Below are positions 34,901 to 48,874 of a stretch of DNA of 64,000 nucleotides, in pieces. The notes under the pieces were generated by a model, which saw only the letters and a list, made by a program, of their open reading frames with translations, did no database searches and was not told where the DNA came from. Each line of letters begins with the position of its first letter. Position 1 is the first letter of the stretch. The position numbers and the translations under genes were made by a program. This DNA comes from Stromatinia cepivora (Eukaryota; Ascomycota; Leotiomycetes; Helotiales; Sclerotiniaceae). The stretch spans positions 867,001 through 931,000 of the forward strand of contig RCTD01000017.1 in NCBI GenBank assembly GCA_014898415.1, read 5' to 3'.

Positions 34901-37154
34901 AAATATTCTTTTTAGTAGATATTATATCGAATTCAATAATTATACTAAGCATTTTAATTGTTGAATTGAAACCAAATAAATTAGATATATCAATACTAAT
35001 ATATGATAAAAATAAAGATGATAATATCCAAAAGATAAATCAAGAATCTTTTTTCAAGGATACTTTAAATATCGAATTTATTATTTCAAAGATTCTAATC
35101 TAAAAATCAATTTTTATAAATCCTAAATCTATATCAGAAGCAAAATTTAAGATTATCTTAAATTTTGTTAATAAATTTATTTTAATAGAATCAAAAAACG
35201 AAATAAATTTATAATCATTTAAGATTGAATAAAAGAATATAATGGATCTTAAAAACGAATCCTTAAAGTATTTAATATAAAAACAGAAAAGAAATATAAA
35301 ACAAAATCCTGAAGGAGAATAGGAAAATAAGATTATAAAGGTATTGATTGTAATATTTATATAGATCAAAACTCAAGAAAATATAGAATATATTATAATT
35401 ACAATTCCAATTATTTATAAAATAAATCTTTATATCAAAAACAAGATCATTTTAAATTTCATGATTTTGTTAATAAATATAAACAATATAAAAGATATAA
35501 TATATCCGATCAAAAAAGTTTTGGAAATCAAAATATTAAGAATTTATAAGGAAACAATATCAGGTCGAGAATATTCTGAAAAATGAAAGGAAACTATCTA
35601 AAAGGAAATCATATCTTTGATTCAAAATAATATTTGAAAAGAATATATATTTTTTAAAAGAAATAATTTAATTTCGATGAAATAAGTATTTATAATTAAG
35701 ATTAAGGATAATAAAGTAGAACGATTCAAGGCAAAATTAATAGTTCGAAAATTTAATTAAATATTAGGAAAAGATTATAATGAAATATTTATATCAATAA
35801 TAAGGCTAAATATATTCAGATTATTTTTAGTTATTATTACAAAGGAAAATTTGGAATACTTATATTTCGATATCAAAAATATCTTTATTGAATTGTATTT
35901 GAAGAAAAAAATTTATTTCGAATTATTTTAAAATATTAAAATGGAAAAAGAATATATATTACAAGTTCTACAAAGTCTATATGATTTAAAACAAACTAAA
36001 AAGGATTGAAGTTTATTATTGAAGAAAAAGCTTTTAGATATAAACTTTATATAAAATTTGATAGATCTATATTTATATATATTTAAAGATTGTAATATAA
36101 TATTATTAATATATATCAATGATATCGTTATTATATTATATATATTATTATAAATCATTCGATTCGATAAAAAGCTATTAGCTCATTTTAATATCAAGAA
36201 TCTAAAAAAGATTAATAAGATTTTAAATATTAGAATTATTTATAATAGAAAAGTATATATATTAATTATAGATCAAAAAGAATATCTCGATATTATATTA
36301 ACTAAATATAATATTATATATAAATAATATCAAATTAAGAAATTATCAATAATAGATTATACCTATTTTCGGTTAATAATCGATGATGATGAATTAATAG
36401 ATATGAATGAATATCAATAATAAATAGAAAATATGATTTATTCAATAATATATATTCGATTAAATATAGTATTCTCAATTGAAAGACTTTCACAATTTAT
36501 AATAAAATCAATAAAATATTATATTATAGTTTTGAAGAATTTGATGCGATATTTATAATTAATAATCAAATAGAAACTATAGTTCAAATTAAAAAGAATA
36601 CAATTTGATATCTATAAAGAATATAATATATTTGATAATATAATAAAGGTATATATAAATATAGATTGAATTAATAACAAATATAATTGGAAAAATATTT
36701 CAAAAAGAGTTATAATATTTTATAAAGATTTTATATTATGGATTAATAAGAAATAAATGTTTGTGATTTTCTTTAATATAAAATCAGAATATATTATAAT
36801 AATAATATTTATCAAATAAGGAAGATGGATTATACAAATACTCAAAGATCTATTTAGATTAAATTATATTGAAAAGAATAAAGATACGATTCAAATGCTT
36901 GATAACAATTAGAGTATTTTAATTTTAACTAAGAATCTATATTTATATAAACAATTCAAATATAAAGATATCAATTATTATTTCATTAAGGATTTAATAG
37001 AAAAGAAGAAAATCGCTATTAATTATATCAATATATATAATATAATTGTCAATAGAATAATGAAATTTTATACAAGGATTGCTTTCGAAAAATTCAAGAA
37101 AATGTTAGAATTAATAATCTAGAAAGATCGAATAGGATATCTTCAATAAAGGAA

Positions 37155-37320
37155 TATTGGAAATAAGATCATTATAGAATTAGAATTGAAATTATATAAT
37201 CACAATAATGTATAGATTATATTTGAGAATAACCTCAATTCTACTCCTATTAGAATAATAGATCCTTAATTCAACCTATATAGTCAACAATACTACTACT
37301 TCCTGCACCAAAAGTTAATA
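37155..37320 (+). repeat. 166-bp LTR, copy B, 3'
   Basis: The left end is decayed to TATTGGAAA and the right end to TTAATA. Otherwise it is collinear with the other LTRs. Confidence 0.9.
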
Positions 37321-38605
37321 TATAAAATAATTATTTCCAATATAATATAAAAGAATTTAATTATTATAATTGAGCAAGAAATTAGGATTTTATATATTCA
37401 AGGAATTCCTATATAACAAATATCAAAACCCAGAATAGAAACGATACTCAATATTATTATAATTATTGTATAATAATAATATATTATTTGAAAATGAAAA
37501 ATTATCGAATAGAAAGAAATCTATTAATAATAAAGGATTATTAAACAAATTATCTAAGAATAGAAAATCTTTAAATAATAATAAATAATTCGAATATAAT
37601 TATAAAATAAATAATATAGATTAAAATGATGTTTATATATATCTTTATAAAAGTAATAAAGAAGGAAAAAATCTATTTAATAATAAAGAAAAAAACGATT
37701 CAAGAAATTTTAAAAACATATTATTCAATTATATATAAAACAATAATATCAATCATGATTTCGGAAACCTTGAGAAGCTTTATAATAATATCAATAAATA
37801 TATTAATCAAGAAAACAATTTCGATTATAAATATATTATCTTTTTTAATTATTATAAAAGGATCGATATTTATTCAAATCTTTATATAAAGATATTTTCA
37901 ATAATACTAAAGAAGGAGGCTTTTGTATTTTATTATTCGAATCTTAATTATATTCCAAATATAATGAACAGTATCTACAAAATAATAAAAATATTCTTTG
38001 AAGAAGAAAAGTATCAATATAGATTTATAAAGAAATAAGATTATATGATATTCAAAGCAATCATTATATAAAATCCTAGAAAATCAATAATAGAATATTT
38101 GGATATTATAATCATCAAATTTCATTATCTTCAAAAAAATCTATCAAAAAAACTTCAAATAATTATATATATCCAAAGAAAGATATTTAATATTGTCGGG
38201 ACAACTGTATACGGGGAAATGAAGCTTATCAACGAACATATTGAACTCTTTGGTTAACACGTTTTGATTTATCTGAAGAATTAGAATCTAAAGAGGATGA
38301 AGAGCTATATAATAATATATATCAAAGTATGAATACAAATATTAATAGATATATAATCCTTACTATCCTTACGATCCTTATCATCTTTACCATCCTTATT
38401 ATATATATAATTCATATTCCGATATTCGTAATTTCTTTTAAAATCGAAGTATTATATATTTCAAGAATATATATACCTAGCAAACGAGTATTCTTTTCAA
38501 TTCTAATTCTCATTTTGTTCTTTTGTTCAAATCAATTTATATATGAAATGATTATAAATTTAATGAATTGAATATATATCTATAATGATTTTTGTATTAT
38601 ATTTG
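37321..38605. other. AT-rich stretch, no recognisable gene
   Basis: Only short low-complexity frames rich in Ile/Lys are present, for example 37626-37889 and 38329-38571 on the plus strand. They show no protein family features. Confidence 0.6.
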
Positions 38606-39424
38606 TGTCACGGAAAGCCCTGCGATCCCCTGTATTCTACGAAGGATCAAGGGTATACTTTCCAATCGGAATGAAGGATCTTCTAGCCTTTACTAATCTC
38701 TCCGATTAATAAAGTGATCCTGATATACTAATAAACAAAGATCTAGTTTAATTAAGATATATATCGGTTAAATAATCATTTATTTGTTTTATATATAACG
38801 TGGTTTATCAGTAGGTCGGCCATATCAGTGAATCGGCCACTTCTTTTTATATATAAAATTCGTCTGTGCGTAATCGTGCACTTTCTTTATTTATTGATAT
38901 AATTTTCTGAAATTCAAATATATGATATTTATATGTATAAATGATATAAAATTCTAAAAATAATTAGGAAAATCATATTAATATAACATAGTTTATCAAT
39001 GTGTGCACCATATCAGTGCGCGCATCACTTTCATCTCAATTTACATTTTCAAATCTATATTATTTAACAATGATTGAATTCATTGATTAAAATTATTAAG
39101 AATCTAATAATCTAGTATCACGGGATAGTATGATTACAGAGCACTTTCAGGGATCGGGGAATAAGTGGTATATGTGATTGGTAAAGTAAAAGAATTGAAT
39201 AATTTGTTTTTGATTATATGAATCAAGAGCTATATATATAGAACAAATGAATAATTATTTAATCGATATATACTTTAATTAGGTTAAATCTTTGTTTATT
39301 AGTATATCAAGATCATTTTATCAATTGATAGATTAATAAAGGTTAAAAGATTCTTTATTTTAATTGGAAAGTATATGTTTTGATTCTTTATAAGATATAG
39401 GGGATTATAGGGCTTTCTGTGATA
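38606..39424. mobile_element. Fold-back pair of the TGTCACGG-ended element
   Basis: The left arm, from TGTCACGG at 38606 to about 38790, is the reverse complement of the end of the right arm (about 39240-39424). The right arm, 39116-39424, is a full 309-bp copy in plus orientation, starting TATCACGGGATAG. The centre contains two direct copies, 188 bp apart, of a block with TATCAGTAGGTCGGCCAT or its decayed form (near 38795 and 38983). This gives an inverted-repeat structure of about 820 bp. It could be a fold-back transposon, or two LTR-like copies inserted in opposite directions. No target duplication was found. Confidence 0.65.
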
Positions 39425-41036
39425 TATCTTCTAAATCGAAAGACGATCTGAAACAAATAGAAAGATATAGAAAATGGTAATTTATATGATTTGTAAATGA
39501 ATATGTGAGGCGATTATAAGCAAATATCAATAAAGGAATAGTGTAATATATAAATCTGAAATAATCCTGGTATTCTTGGAATAAAAAAGAATTTGATTAT
39601 ATATAAATCACAAATTTCTCTTGATCTTTGGTTTGCTATTTGCGATATTCTTCGAAATCAAGATTTTGAATAATAAAAAGAAAGTTTTCTGTCAGGAGAA
39701 TATAGATGAATAATCGATTCTGCGGTGTAGCAATTAAGAATATATATAGTTATTAGACTATAATGTATTGATTACAATGATGAAGTAAAATGAATGAATT
39801 TTGAAAGGTATATGGATCCCTTTTTCATATTCTTGTTTTTGTTTTAATCAAGTTTTTATTAATCATTATTATATCTAAGATTTCGGGGTCTAAAAAAGTT
39901 AAGCAAATGAATCTTAATTATATTAGACAAATAATAACTGAGAAAAAAACTTTAAGAGAATCAAATATGAAAAAAGATCCCAATATTCTTTTAAAGGATC
40001 AATAAATCGAATAAAAAAAATTAATAAATTTAGTATAGATAATAAACTAAGATATTGATTTCTAAAAATATAATTTAATTAAATCTATTTCTAAAATAAT
40101 ATATAATCATTTATTTCAGAAATTGTTCTTCTTTATTAAAGGAATTATTATTTGTTGTAATCAATTATTTATTATAGATTCAAATAATAATTTAGAGGTA
40201 GATTTCATTTTTGAATTTTGTTATATAATTAAAAGGTTTTATTAATTTTATATTTGTAATTATAAAAATAAAGATTATTTGATAAAGAAAAGAAAAGAGG
40301 GAGGGTTTCTTTATTTAATAATGATAATCCATTCGATTTTTCAATATTAGGTTTTTTAGATAATGAATTAGATAAAAAAGAGAAAGAAAAAAAGTTATCG
40401 AAAATTACTGGTTTTTTAATTAAAATAAAAGATAAAGGGAGTTGTAAGAAAAGGAATAATTATTTATATATTTGATATATGAAATTGTTGATTATTAGGA
40501 AATATAATTTCCATAGTGAATATTTTATTGATTCTTTCAAATCGAATAATTATCAGTATTAGAATTGTGGTATTCATCTGTATGCTTCTTTGCCGATTTT
40601 CCTTTATCATTTAATAGATTATTATATCATTGTTTATCGACAAAATTCAAAAATAAATTCTTTATTCATTCTTTATTTTTATAATATATTGATTATTGAT
40701 TATATAATCCAAATAAGGATATAGAATTATAATAAAAATAATATTGAAGATTAAAAAGAAGAGAGAAATTGTTCCTTTACCCCTGTATCATTGTTTCCCC
40801 TTTCCTTATTGTATTATTCATTGAAATCCTCGAAAAATTGAATGAAAAAAGTATATTATGATTTCGGAAAACAATAATAAAAATGAAAAAGAAAAAATAA
40901 TAAAGAAAAAAAGAAGAAAAGAATAAATAATATATTTAAAGAAAAAGAAAAAAAGGGATAATCCTTTGATTCCTATAATACTGATAATATCAATAATTCT
41001 GATTGTTTCAATTGTTTTTTGTTTCTTGATTATTAT
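39425..41036. other. AT-rich stretch, no recognisable gene
   Basis: No protein family is recognisable in any frame. Confidence 0.6.
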
Positions 41037-41290
41037 TGTGAAAGAGGTAGGTCGAGATACATGCGTCCCGATAGCACATTGCAAGGGGAAATGGGAATTG
41101 GAACTGATCAGATTATATTGTAGAGACTTCAAATAGTAAAACTGATAGGTTTAGATAATGATTTGAATTGTGTATAAATGAGATACAAAAAGATTAATGG
41201 AAAAACGATTGATTTTTTTTAAAGAAAAAGGAATAGAGTTCTTTTTTATATTTAATTATAAAGAATCATATAATTATATAATTACGAATT
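41037..41290. repeat. Long dispersed repeat, left copy (possible gypsy LTR)
   Basis: Collinear with 63760-64000. Shared landmarks are GGGAAATGGGAATTGGAA, TACAAAAAGATTAATGG followed by AAAAACGATTGATTT, and CTCTT-like followed by TATATTTAA. This copy is GC-richer around 41045-41110. It begins with TG and could be one LTR of the minus-strand gypsy-type element, the other lying at the window's right edge. That pairing is inference. Confidence 0.55.
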
Positions 41291-43392
41291 AGTTATATAT
41301 TAAACTTTGATATCCCAATTTTTTTATACTTTTTCTTTCTTCGGAATATATGTTTTATTTGATTTCAAGATAATTATAAAAAGTAAAAATCAAAAAGATC
41401 AAAAAATAATTAGATTAAAGAAAATCAATTAGAATATTAATAAATTAAAATGATGAGCAATTTTTAAGATCATTTTAAAAAAATAGTATACTTTAAGTTT
41501 TCATTAATTCAAATCTATTTTTGTTGCTTTTTTATCAAATTCGATAAGAATTTCAAATTCCTAAAAAGTATTCTTATTGTTTTTTTTATTTCTGTTTTTT
41601 CTTGGATGTTTAATTATATATTTTGTAATAAATTTTGTATTTGTAATTGAACTTTTTGATGATTTCTGAATACAATTTGAATAACGAATGGGAATTTTTG
41701 GTATTATAAATTCTTTTTTAATATTGAAAAGGTAATCCTTTTTCTTATTATTAGATTTTGTAGAAGGTTTTTTTATTGAAGAATAATTTATTTGTTCTTT
41801 ATTTGATTTATAATTTATATTAGGGATTAAAATAATATTTTGTGTTTCAAAAGGTTCAATTGGGGATGAATTAGATGATATTATAGATTAATTTTGAATC
41901 GGTTTTTATTTTGCAATTTCTTTTTTTTTTTTAATAAATTTCTTTGATATAAATTGAGATTTTTTAGTAGGGGATTCTTTATCAATTAAATTCATGATCT
42001 TTTAATTATTAGTATTTTTTTTGTTAAAGAATTTATTATCTTCGAGATTCTTGTTATAAAAAGTTTTTTGTTTTTGTAAAAATGTATTATAATTTGCAAA
42101 TAATAATCGATTTTTTTATTGTTTTTTTTCGTTTTGAAATATTTCAAATTGGATAATTAAATCTATTATTACAAGATTATATTATTGTTTATATTAAAGT
42201 TTGAATTCATTATTATTAGTTTCGAATAATCTATTTGTTATTTCTTTAATAATATTAAAATTCCAAAATAAATATTTTAAAAAGATTATAAAAAGATGAT
42301 TTTATAGAACAAAATTGATATTAAAAGAAAAGAGTTAAGGGATATAAAGATTTTCTTTATTAAATTCGTTTAATTCAAAAAGGATAATTTGATTTTGAAA
42401 ATTTTTTTGAAGGTTTTTGTAAAAGTTATTATTCTTTATATTCTTTTTGTTTGAAATTATAATTAAATAGAAGATCGATATCAAAATCGATTTATAGAAT
42501 TTAGAAGAATTGGTATATCTCAAAATGGTATTTGGTTATATTATAATTGTTTGGGATTCAAGTTTGATTAGAATCCTTTAACAAAATTGATTTTCTTATT
42601 CAGCTTTCTGGAAAACTTCCTTTTTTGTTATCTAATCAAGATTATATTATAATTAATAAATAAAAGAGTATTTTTTTAAAAGTTCTTGAATTAAATTGTT
42701 ATTATTATTTAACTTATAAGAAATAAGGATTTGATACTCTTTATAAAAACTTTTAATCGATTCTTTTAGTTTAAAAAAGTTGATTACAATAATTATTCTT
42801 TTTGAAATTTCTTTTCGTTTATTCTTAGAAATTAAATAAAAAAGATCAAAAAAGGAATAATAAAGATTAAATTTCTTATTACAATTAAAAAAACGCAATA
42901 TAAATAAAGATATTAATACAAAACAGAACTCTTTATTCTTTTGAATATAGATAATAGTATATTATAAAATAGGATTATATTTTAAAAGGAATTGAATAAT
43001 CGAAAAATAGCAATTCAGAAATAAACCTTCTTTAAAAATTCCGTGGAAATACTATTTATAAACAATAAGAATATTTTTACAAATATTTTATAAATCGAAT
43101 CCATTTTTTTATTCGAAGATATATTGAAATGAAAGGATATATAAAGTAAATTGATTTTCAAAGGATTCTTTGTTTGATAGTTTTAATAAAAGAAGGTTAT
43201 CTTTAAGAGCTTCGTTAAAATCAAAAGAATAAAAATTCTTTATTAAACCGAATCGATTAAGATCGAAGATTTGTTTTGATTATTCCAAAACTAAGGATTG
43301 ATATAAACAAAATCAAGGGTAAAATACCCCTATCAATTTTATTTCGTCAATACATTTTTGATTTTTGGTAATAATAGTTAATTTGTTTCATA
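41291..43392. other. AT-rich stretch, probably decayed element interior
   Basis: Minus-strand frames are longer than plus-strand ones here (for example 42653-42898), which suggests a former minus-strand coding region. No domain could be recognised. Confidence 0.5.
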
Positions 43393-43558
43393 TGTTGGAA
43401 ATGAGGCCATCATAGGATTAGAATTGAGGTCACGTGATCACAATGGTGCACAGACCATATTTGGGGATAACCTCAATTCTATTCCTACTAGAATTATAAA
43501 TCCTTAATTCAATCTATATAATCAACAATACTATTACTTTTTATATCAAAAGTTAACA
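43393..43558 (+). repeat. 166-bp LTR, copy C, 5'
   Basis: The best-preserved LTR of the window, with ends TGTT and AACA. It contains the palindrome CACGTG (from 43431), mutated in most other copies. Confidence 0.95.
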
Positions 43559-46500
43559 AATTATAAACTCAATTATATAATAATAATTAGAAAATAAAGC
43601 AAATCGAAAAAGGATTAATATAATTAATAAAAATAAAACAGAATAAAAATCAGAATTTTTATATAATATTATTGAAGTAAAATTGAAATATAATAATACA
43701 ATTTATAATTTATAATATTATAAATCAAAACGGAAAGCAATCTGTATAATACTGATATAGAATTATAATAAAAACAAAGAACAAATTCGTATAATTATAA
43801 GAAAATATATTATAATACAATTTTACAAATTTTCTTATTATTTTATTTTTATATTTCTTTATTATCCTGAATCTATTTATTATATATTTTTTAAAACCAT
43901 CTTAAAAACCTAAAGATTATCTTCGATATTTATTAAATAACAAAAAACCTTTATAATATTAGAATCAAACAATCCTTCGAAATTCGATCAAAATAATTAT
44001 AAATAATAATTCAAATAAATGAAAATACAATTGAAAAGGAAAGAATGATTTTATATAATTAATCAAATATTAAACAAATATATATAAATTACAAAACCCA
44101 ATATAATATTTATTTATAAGATCAATGATCGTATATATTATAATATCGAATTGAAATCGGAATATTTAAAGGATAAAACGAATACATTATTGTATATTTA
44201 TATAATATTTAATAATAATAATGAAGTTTTTATCGATGAATATTCAATAATATGTATATTCTGGAGATATCTTAAATCGAAATATATTAGAGTTAATGTA
44301 GTTATAATCAATATATATATAACGATAATTCAAAACTTCAAATTTCAATTTAATATTCATTTCGATATAATTATTATTGAAATTTGGAATAAATTAAAAG
44401 AGTATAAAAGGAAATTAGAAATTGTAAATGAAAATTATCGATTAGTATATTAAAATATTATTTTGTTTTTAATTTTAATATATAATCTTTTAATCGATTA
44501 TTAAGGAATAATGAATATATTGGATATCCAAATCAATTTTAATATCGATGATAAGATTAAGTATTTGTAGATTAAGGAATTTTGTTTTAAGAATAAATCA
44601 AAATAAATATAAATTATGAAAAGATCTAAATATACTTTTCGATATCAAGAATCAGATTTCGAGATTTTAAACAATATTTGCGATTTGTATTAAAAAGAAG
44701 ATCATTATATATAAGATTATCTGTATTTAATACAAATCAGTAAATTCTTTTATAATTATTTTTGTTATTAAAAGAGAAGGAGATTATCGAATTTGAAGAA
44801 AATCTATTTCAATAAGAAAGATTAAATATATTTTATTAATAATATTTTTGAATCAAATTTCGATATTAAGGATATAATAAAAGAAGATTACAATTTAACA
44901 AAAAAGATTATTAATAAAACTTTTTTTAACAAATAATATACTAATATAAATATTTCTTTATATATATCTAATCAACCTTTATTATTCAAATCAATAAATT
45001 CTATTATTAAATAAAGAATAAAGATTAATAAAGAAATAATATATTATTATTATTAAAATTTAATAAATATAATATACAAAGATAATTCTAAAATGCTATT
45101 TTCAAATATATTATATATATTAAAACTAAAAGTAAATTTGTTATTAGGAAAAAGAATCTGCGAAATAAAACTGCAAAAGGAATTCAATTCTTATTATATA
45201 TATTTCAAGAAAAACAATAAGAAAATCATCTATATTAAAATACAAAATAGAATATATATGATTTTATATATAATCAAAGAATATAAGAATATAACTTTTT
45301 ATTCGAATATATATTAAAATGATTAGGAAAAAGGCTTTTCTTCAAAGATAATTGATAGTATTAAAAATATCAATAATAAATTAATATTTAAGGAAAAAAA
45401 GAAATATTTATTATAATATCAAAGATTCAATTATTTAAATCCAAACAAAATCAAGAATCTATATAAAGTATTTAATATAATTAAACCAATAAAGATCCCA
45501 ATTGAATTAGATATCTGTGAAGTATATATATTTATCAAGATGATCAATCATATTCTGAAGCAATTGAATTTGTACAAATCAAAAAGATTCGAATTTATAT
45601 ATTTCGATATTGCAAAATTATTTTCAAAATCGATTCAAGAAAATCGTTATTTTATATTGATTATCGACAATTATACAAAAATAAATTGGATTATATTATT
45701 TTAACAAAAAGACGATACAATTCAAATATTGAAAATTTGGAAAAAGGAAATAGAATTAATTATTGAAGAAAAAATCATTACAACCAAAACTAATAATATA
45801 CTAAAACTCTTACAAATTATTCGTAAATAATCATCAAATATATAATCCGAAATTATAATAATTACTTTCTTATATCAAAACAAACTTATAAAATAAAATA
45901 TAAAGATTGCAAAAACAAATATAAAAGTAATACTAAAAGAAACTGAATTATTATTAAAGTTTTGAAACGAAATTATAAAATATAATATTTATATTAGAAA
46001 TTATACTAATATTAATTCTAATATAAACAAAATAAATTAATCCCTTATAAAAGCTTTTACAAATATAATATTAAATATAAAGATATACAAAATCTAAAAG
46101 AGTAAATATTATATTTATATCAATTCCAAGATTATTCCGAAAAGGCAAAGATATAATAAATTATGGAATACTTTAAGAATCAATATATTTCTAGAATATT
46201 CAAAAGTTATAAATAAACATATCAAAGTATATTTTCCAAAACTAAATTATATATTTCGATTAAACAAAATAATTATAAATGAATTTTATCGAAAAGAAGA
46301 TTTGGATTTTAAATTAAGAAATTATAAATCAAATTTATAAGAAATAAAGAATATAAAACCAAATCGAAAATTTTATAATAAATCAACAACAAATAAAGCA
46401 TTTTCTTTATTCTCAACATCAAATACAATATTTGTATTATTTTCGTTTTAAATATTCTCTTTAACAAATACTATATCGAATTTAATAATTATACTAAACA

Positions 46501-48703
46501 TCCCAATTGTTAAATTGAAATCAAATAAATTAGATATATCAATATTAATATATAATAAAAATAAAGATAATAATATCTAAAAAACAAATCAAGAATTTTC
46601 TTCCAAAGATATTTTAAATATTGAATTCATCATTTTAGAAATTCTAATTTAAGAGTTAACTTTTACAAATCCTGAATCTATATCAAAAACAAAATTTAAG
46701 ATTGTTTTAAATTTTATTGATAAGTTTATTTCAATAGGATCAGAAAGTGAAATAAATCCATAATTATTTGAGATTGAATAAAAAAATGTAATAGATTTTG
46801 AAAACAAATCTTTAAAATATTTAATATAAAAATAGAAAAAAAATATAAAATAAAATTTTGAAAAAAAATAGAAAAGCAAAATTATAAAAACATTAATTAC
46901 AATATCTATATAAATCAAAACTCAAGAAAATATAAAATATATTATAATTACAATTCCAATTATTTATAAAATAGATTCTTATATCAAAGATAAAATCATT
47001 TCAGATTTTATAATTTTATTAATAGATATAAATCATACAAAAGATATAATATATTCAATTGAAAAAATTTTGAAAATCAAAATATTAAGAACTTATAAGA
47101 AAACAATATCGGATTAAGAATACTTTGAAAAATAAAAGAAAATTATTCAAAAAGAAATTATATTTTTGATTCAAAATAATATTTAAAAAGAATATATACT
47201 CTTTAAAAAAAATAATCTGATTTCGATAAAATAAATATTTATAATCAAAATTAAAGATAACAAAATAAAACAATTCAAAGCAAAATTAGTAATTTAAAGA
47301 TTTAATTAAATATTAGAAAAAGATTACAACGAAATATTTATATCAATAATAAAACTAAATATATTCAAATTATTCCTAATTATTATTATAAAAGAAAATT
47401 TAGAATATTTATATTTTAATATCAAAAACATCTTTATTGAATCACATTTAAAAAAAAAGATTTATTTTGAATTATTTCAAAATATCAAAATCAAAAAGGG
47501 ATATATACTATAAACTCTACAAAATCTATATAATTTAAAATAAATTGAAAAAGATTAAAGTTTGTTATTAAAGAAAAAGTTTTTAAACATAAACTTTATA
47601 CAAAATTTGATAAACCTATATCTATATATATCCAAAAATTATAATATAATATTATTAATATATATCAACAATATCATTATTATATTATATATATCATTAC
47701 AAATCATTTGATTCAATAAAAAACTATCAATTCATTTTAATATTAAAAATCTAAAAAAGATTAATAAAATCCTAAATATTAAAATCATTTATAATAGAAA
47801 AATATATATATTAATTATAAATCAAAAAGAATATTTTGATATTATATTAATCAAATATAATATTATATATAAATAATATCAAATCAAGAAATTATCAATA
47901 ATAAATTATATCCATCTCTAACCAACAATCAATAACAATAAACTAACAAATATAAACGAATATCAATAACAAATAGAAAATATAATTTATTCAATAATAT
48001 ATATTCAATTAAATATAATATTCTTAATTAAAAGATTTTCACAATTTATAACAAAACCAACAAAATATTATACTATAACTTTAAAGAATCTGATATAATA
48101 TCTACAATCAACAATCAAATAGAAATTATAATTCGGATTAAAAGAAATACAATTTAATATTTATAAAAAATATAATATATTTAATAATACAATAAAGATA
48201 TATATAAATACAGATTAAACTAATAACAAATATAATCAAAAAAGTATTTCAAAAAAAATTATAATATTCTATAAAAGCCTTATATCATAAACTAACAAGA
48301 AATAAATATTTATAATTATCTTTAATATAAAATCAGAATATATTACAATAACAATATTTATTAAATAAAGGAAATAAACTATACAAATACTCAAAAATCT
48401 ATTCAGATCAAATTATATTAAAAAGAACAAAAATACAATTCAAATATTTAATAATAATTAAAATGCTTTAATTTTAATCAAAAATCTATATTTGTACAAA
48501 TGATTTAAATATATAGATATCAATTATTATTTCATTAAGGATTTAATAGAAAAAAAGAAAATCGTTATTAATTATATCAATATATATAATATAATTGTTA
48601 ATAGAATAATAAAGTTTTATATAAGAATTGTTTTCGAAACATTCAAAAAAATGTTAGGATTAATAGTCTAGAAAGATCGAATAGGATATCCTCAATAAAG
48701 AAA

Positions 48704-48869
48704 TGTTGAAAATAAAGCTATTATAGGATTAGAATTGAAGTTATATGATTATAATGGTATACAAATCATATTTAGGGATAACTTCAATTCTACTCTTATT
48801 AGAATTATAGATTCTTAGTTCAATCTATATAATCAATAATACTACTATTTCCTGTACCAAAAGTTAACA
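48704..48869 (+). repeat. 166-bp LTR, copy C, 3'
   Basis: Same length as the 5' LTR, differing mainly by transitions, and followed by the target duplication TCATA. Confidence 0.95.
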
Positions 48870-48874
48870 TCATA

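Larger units (their letters stand above)
31824..37320 (+). mobile_element. Ty1/copia-type LTR retrotransposon, copy B, RIP-decayed
   Basis: Full length (5,497 bp) with LTRs at 31824-31989 and 37155-37320, both 166 bp. Integrase-like (34010-34260) and RT-like segments lie in family order on the plus strand, heavily interrupted by stops. The RT box at 36112-36123 reads Y-I-N-D: the first catalytic Asp is changed and the second kept. The bases flanking the element differ (AGAAT on the left, TATAA on the right), so unlike copies C and D it has no target duplication. It may be a recombinant between two copies. Confidence 0.9.
43393..48869 (+). mobile_element. Ty1/copia-type LTR retrotransposon, copy C, complete with target duplication
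   Basis: 5,477 bp. Both LTRs are 166 bp (43393-43558 and 48704-48869) with intact TGTT...AACA ends. The 5-bp sequence TCATA occurs directly before (43388-43392) and directly after (48870-48874), a clean target-site duplication. The gag-pre-integrase-like stretch, integrase, RT and RNase H follow in copia order, all interrupted by RIP-type stops. The RT box at 47661-47672 reads Y-I-N-N instead of YVDD. It therefore inserted as a whole element and decayed in place. Confidence 0.95.

Noticed and set aside
40818..41132. 104-codon minus-strand frame with a Phe-rich run
   Set aside because: It lies across the repeat at 41037 and a homopolymer-rich stretch; its composition is explained by base bias.
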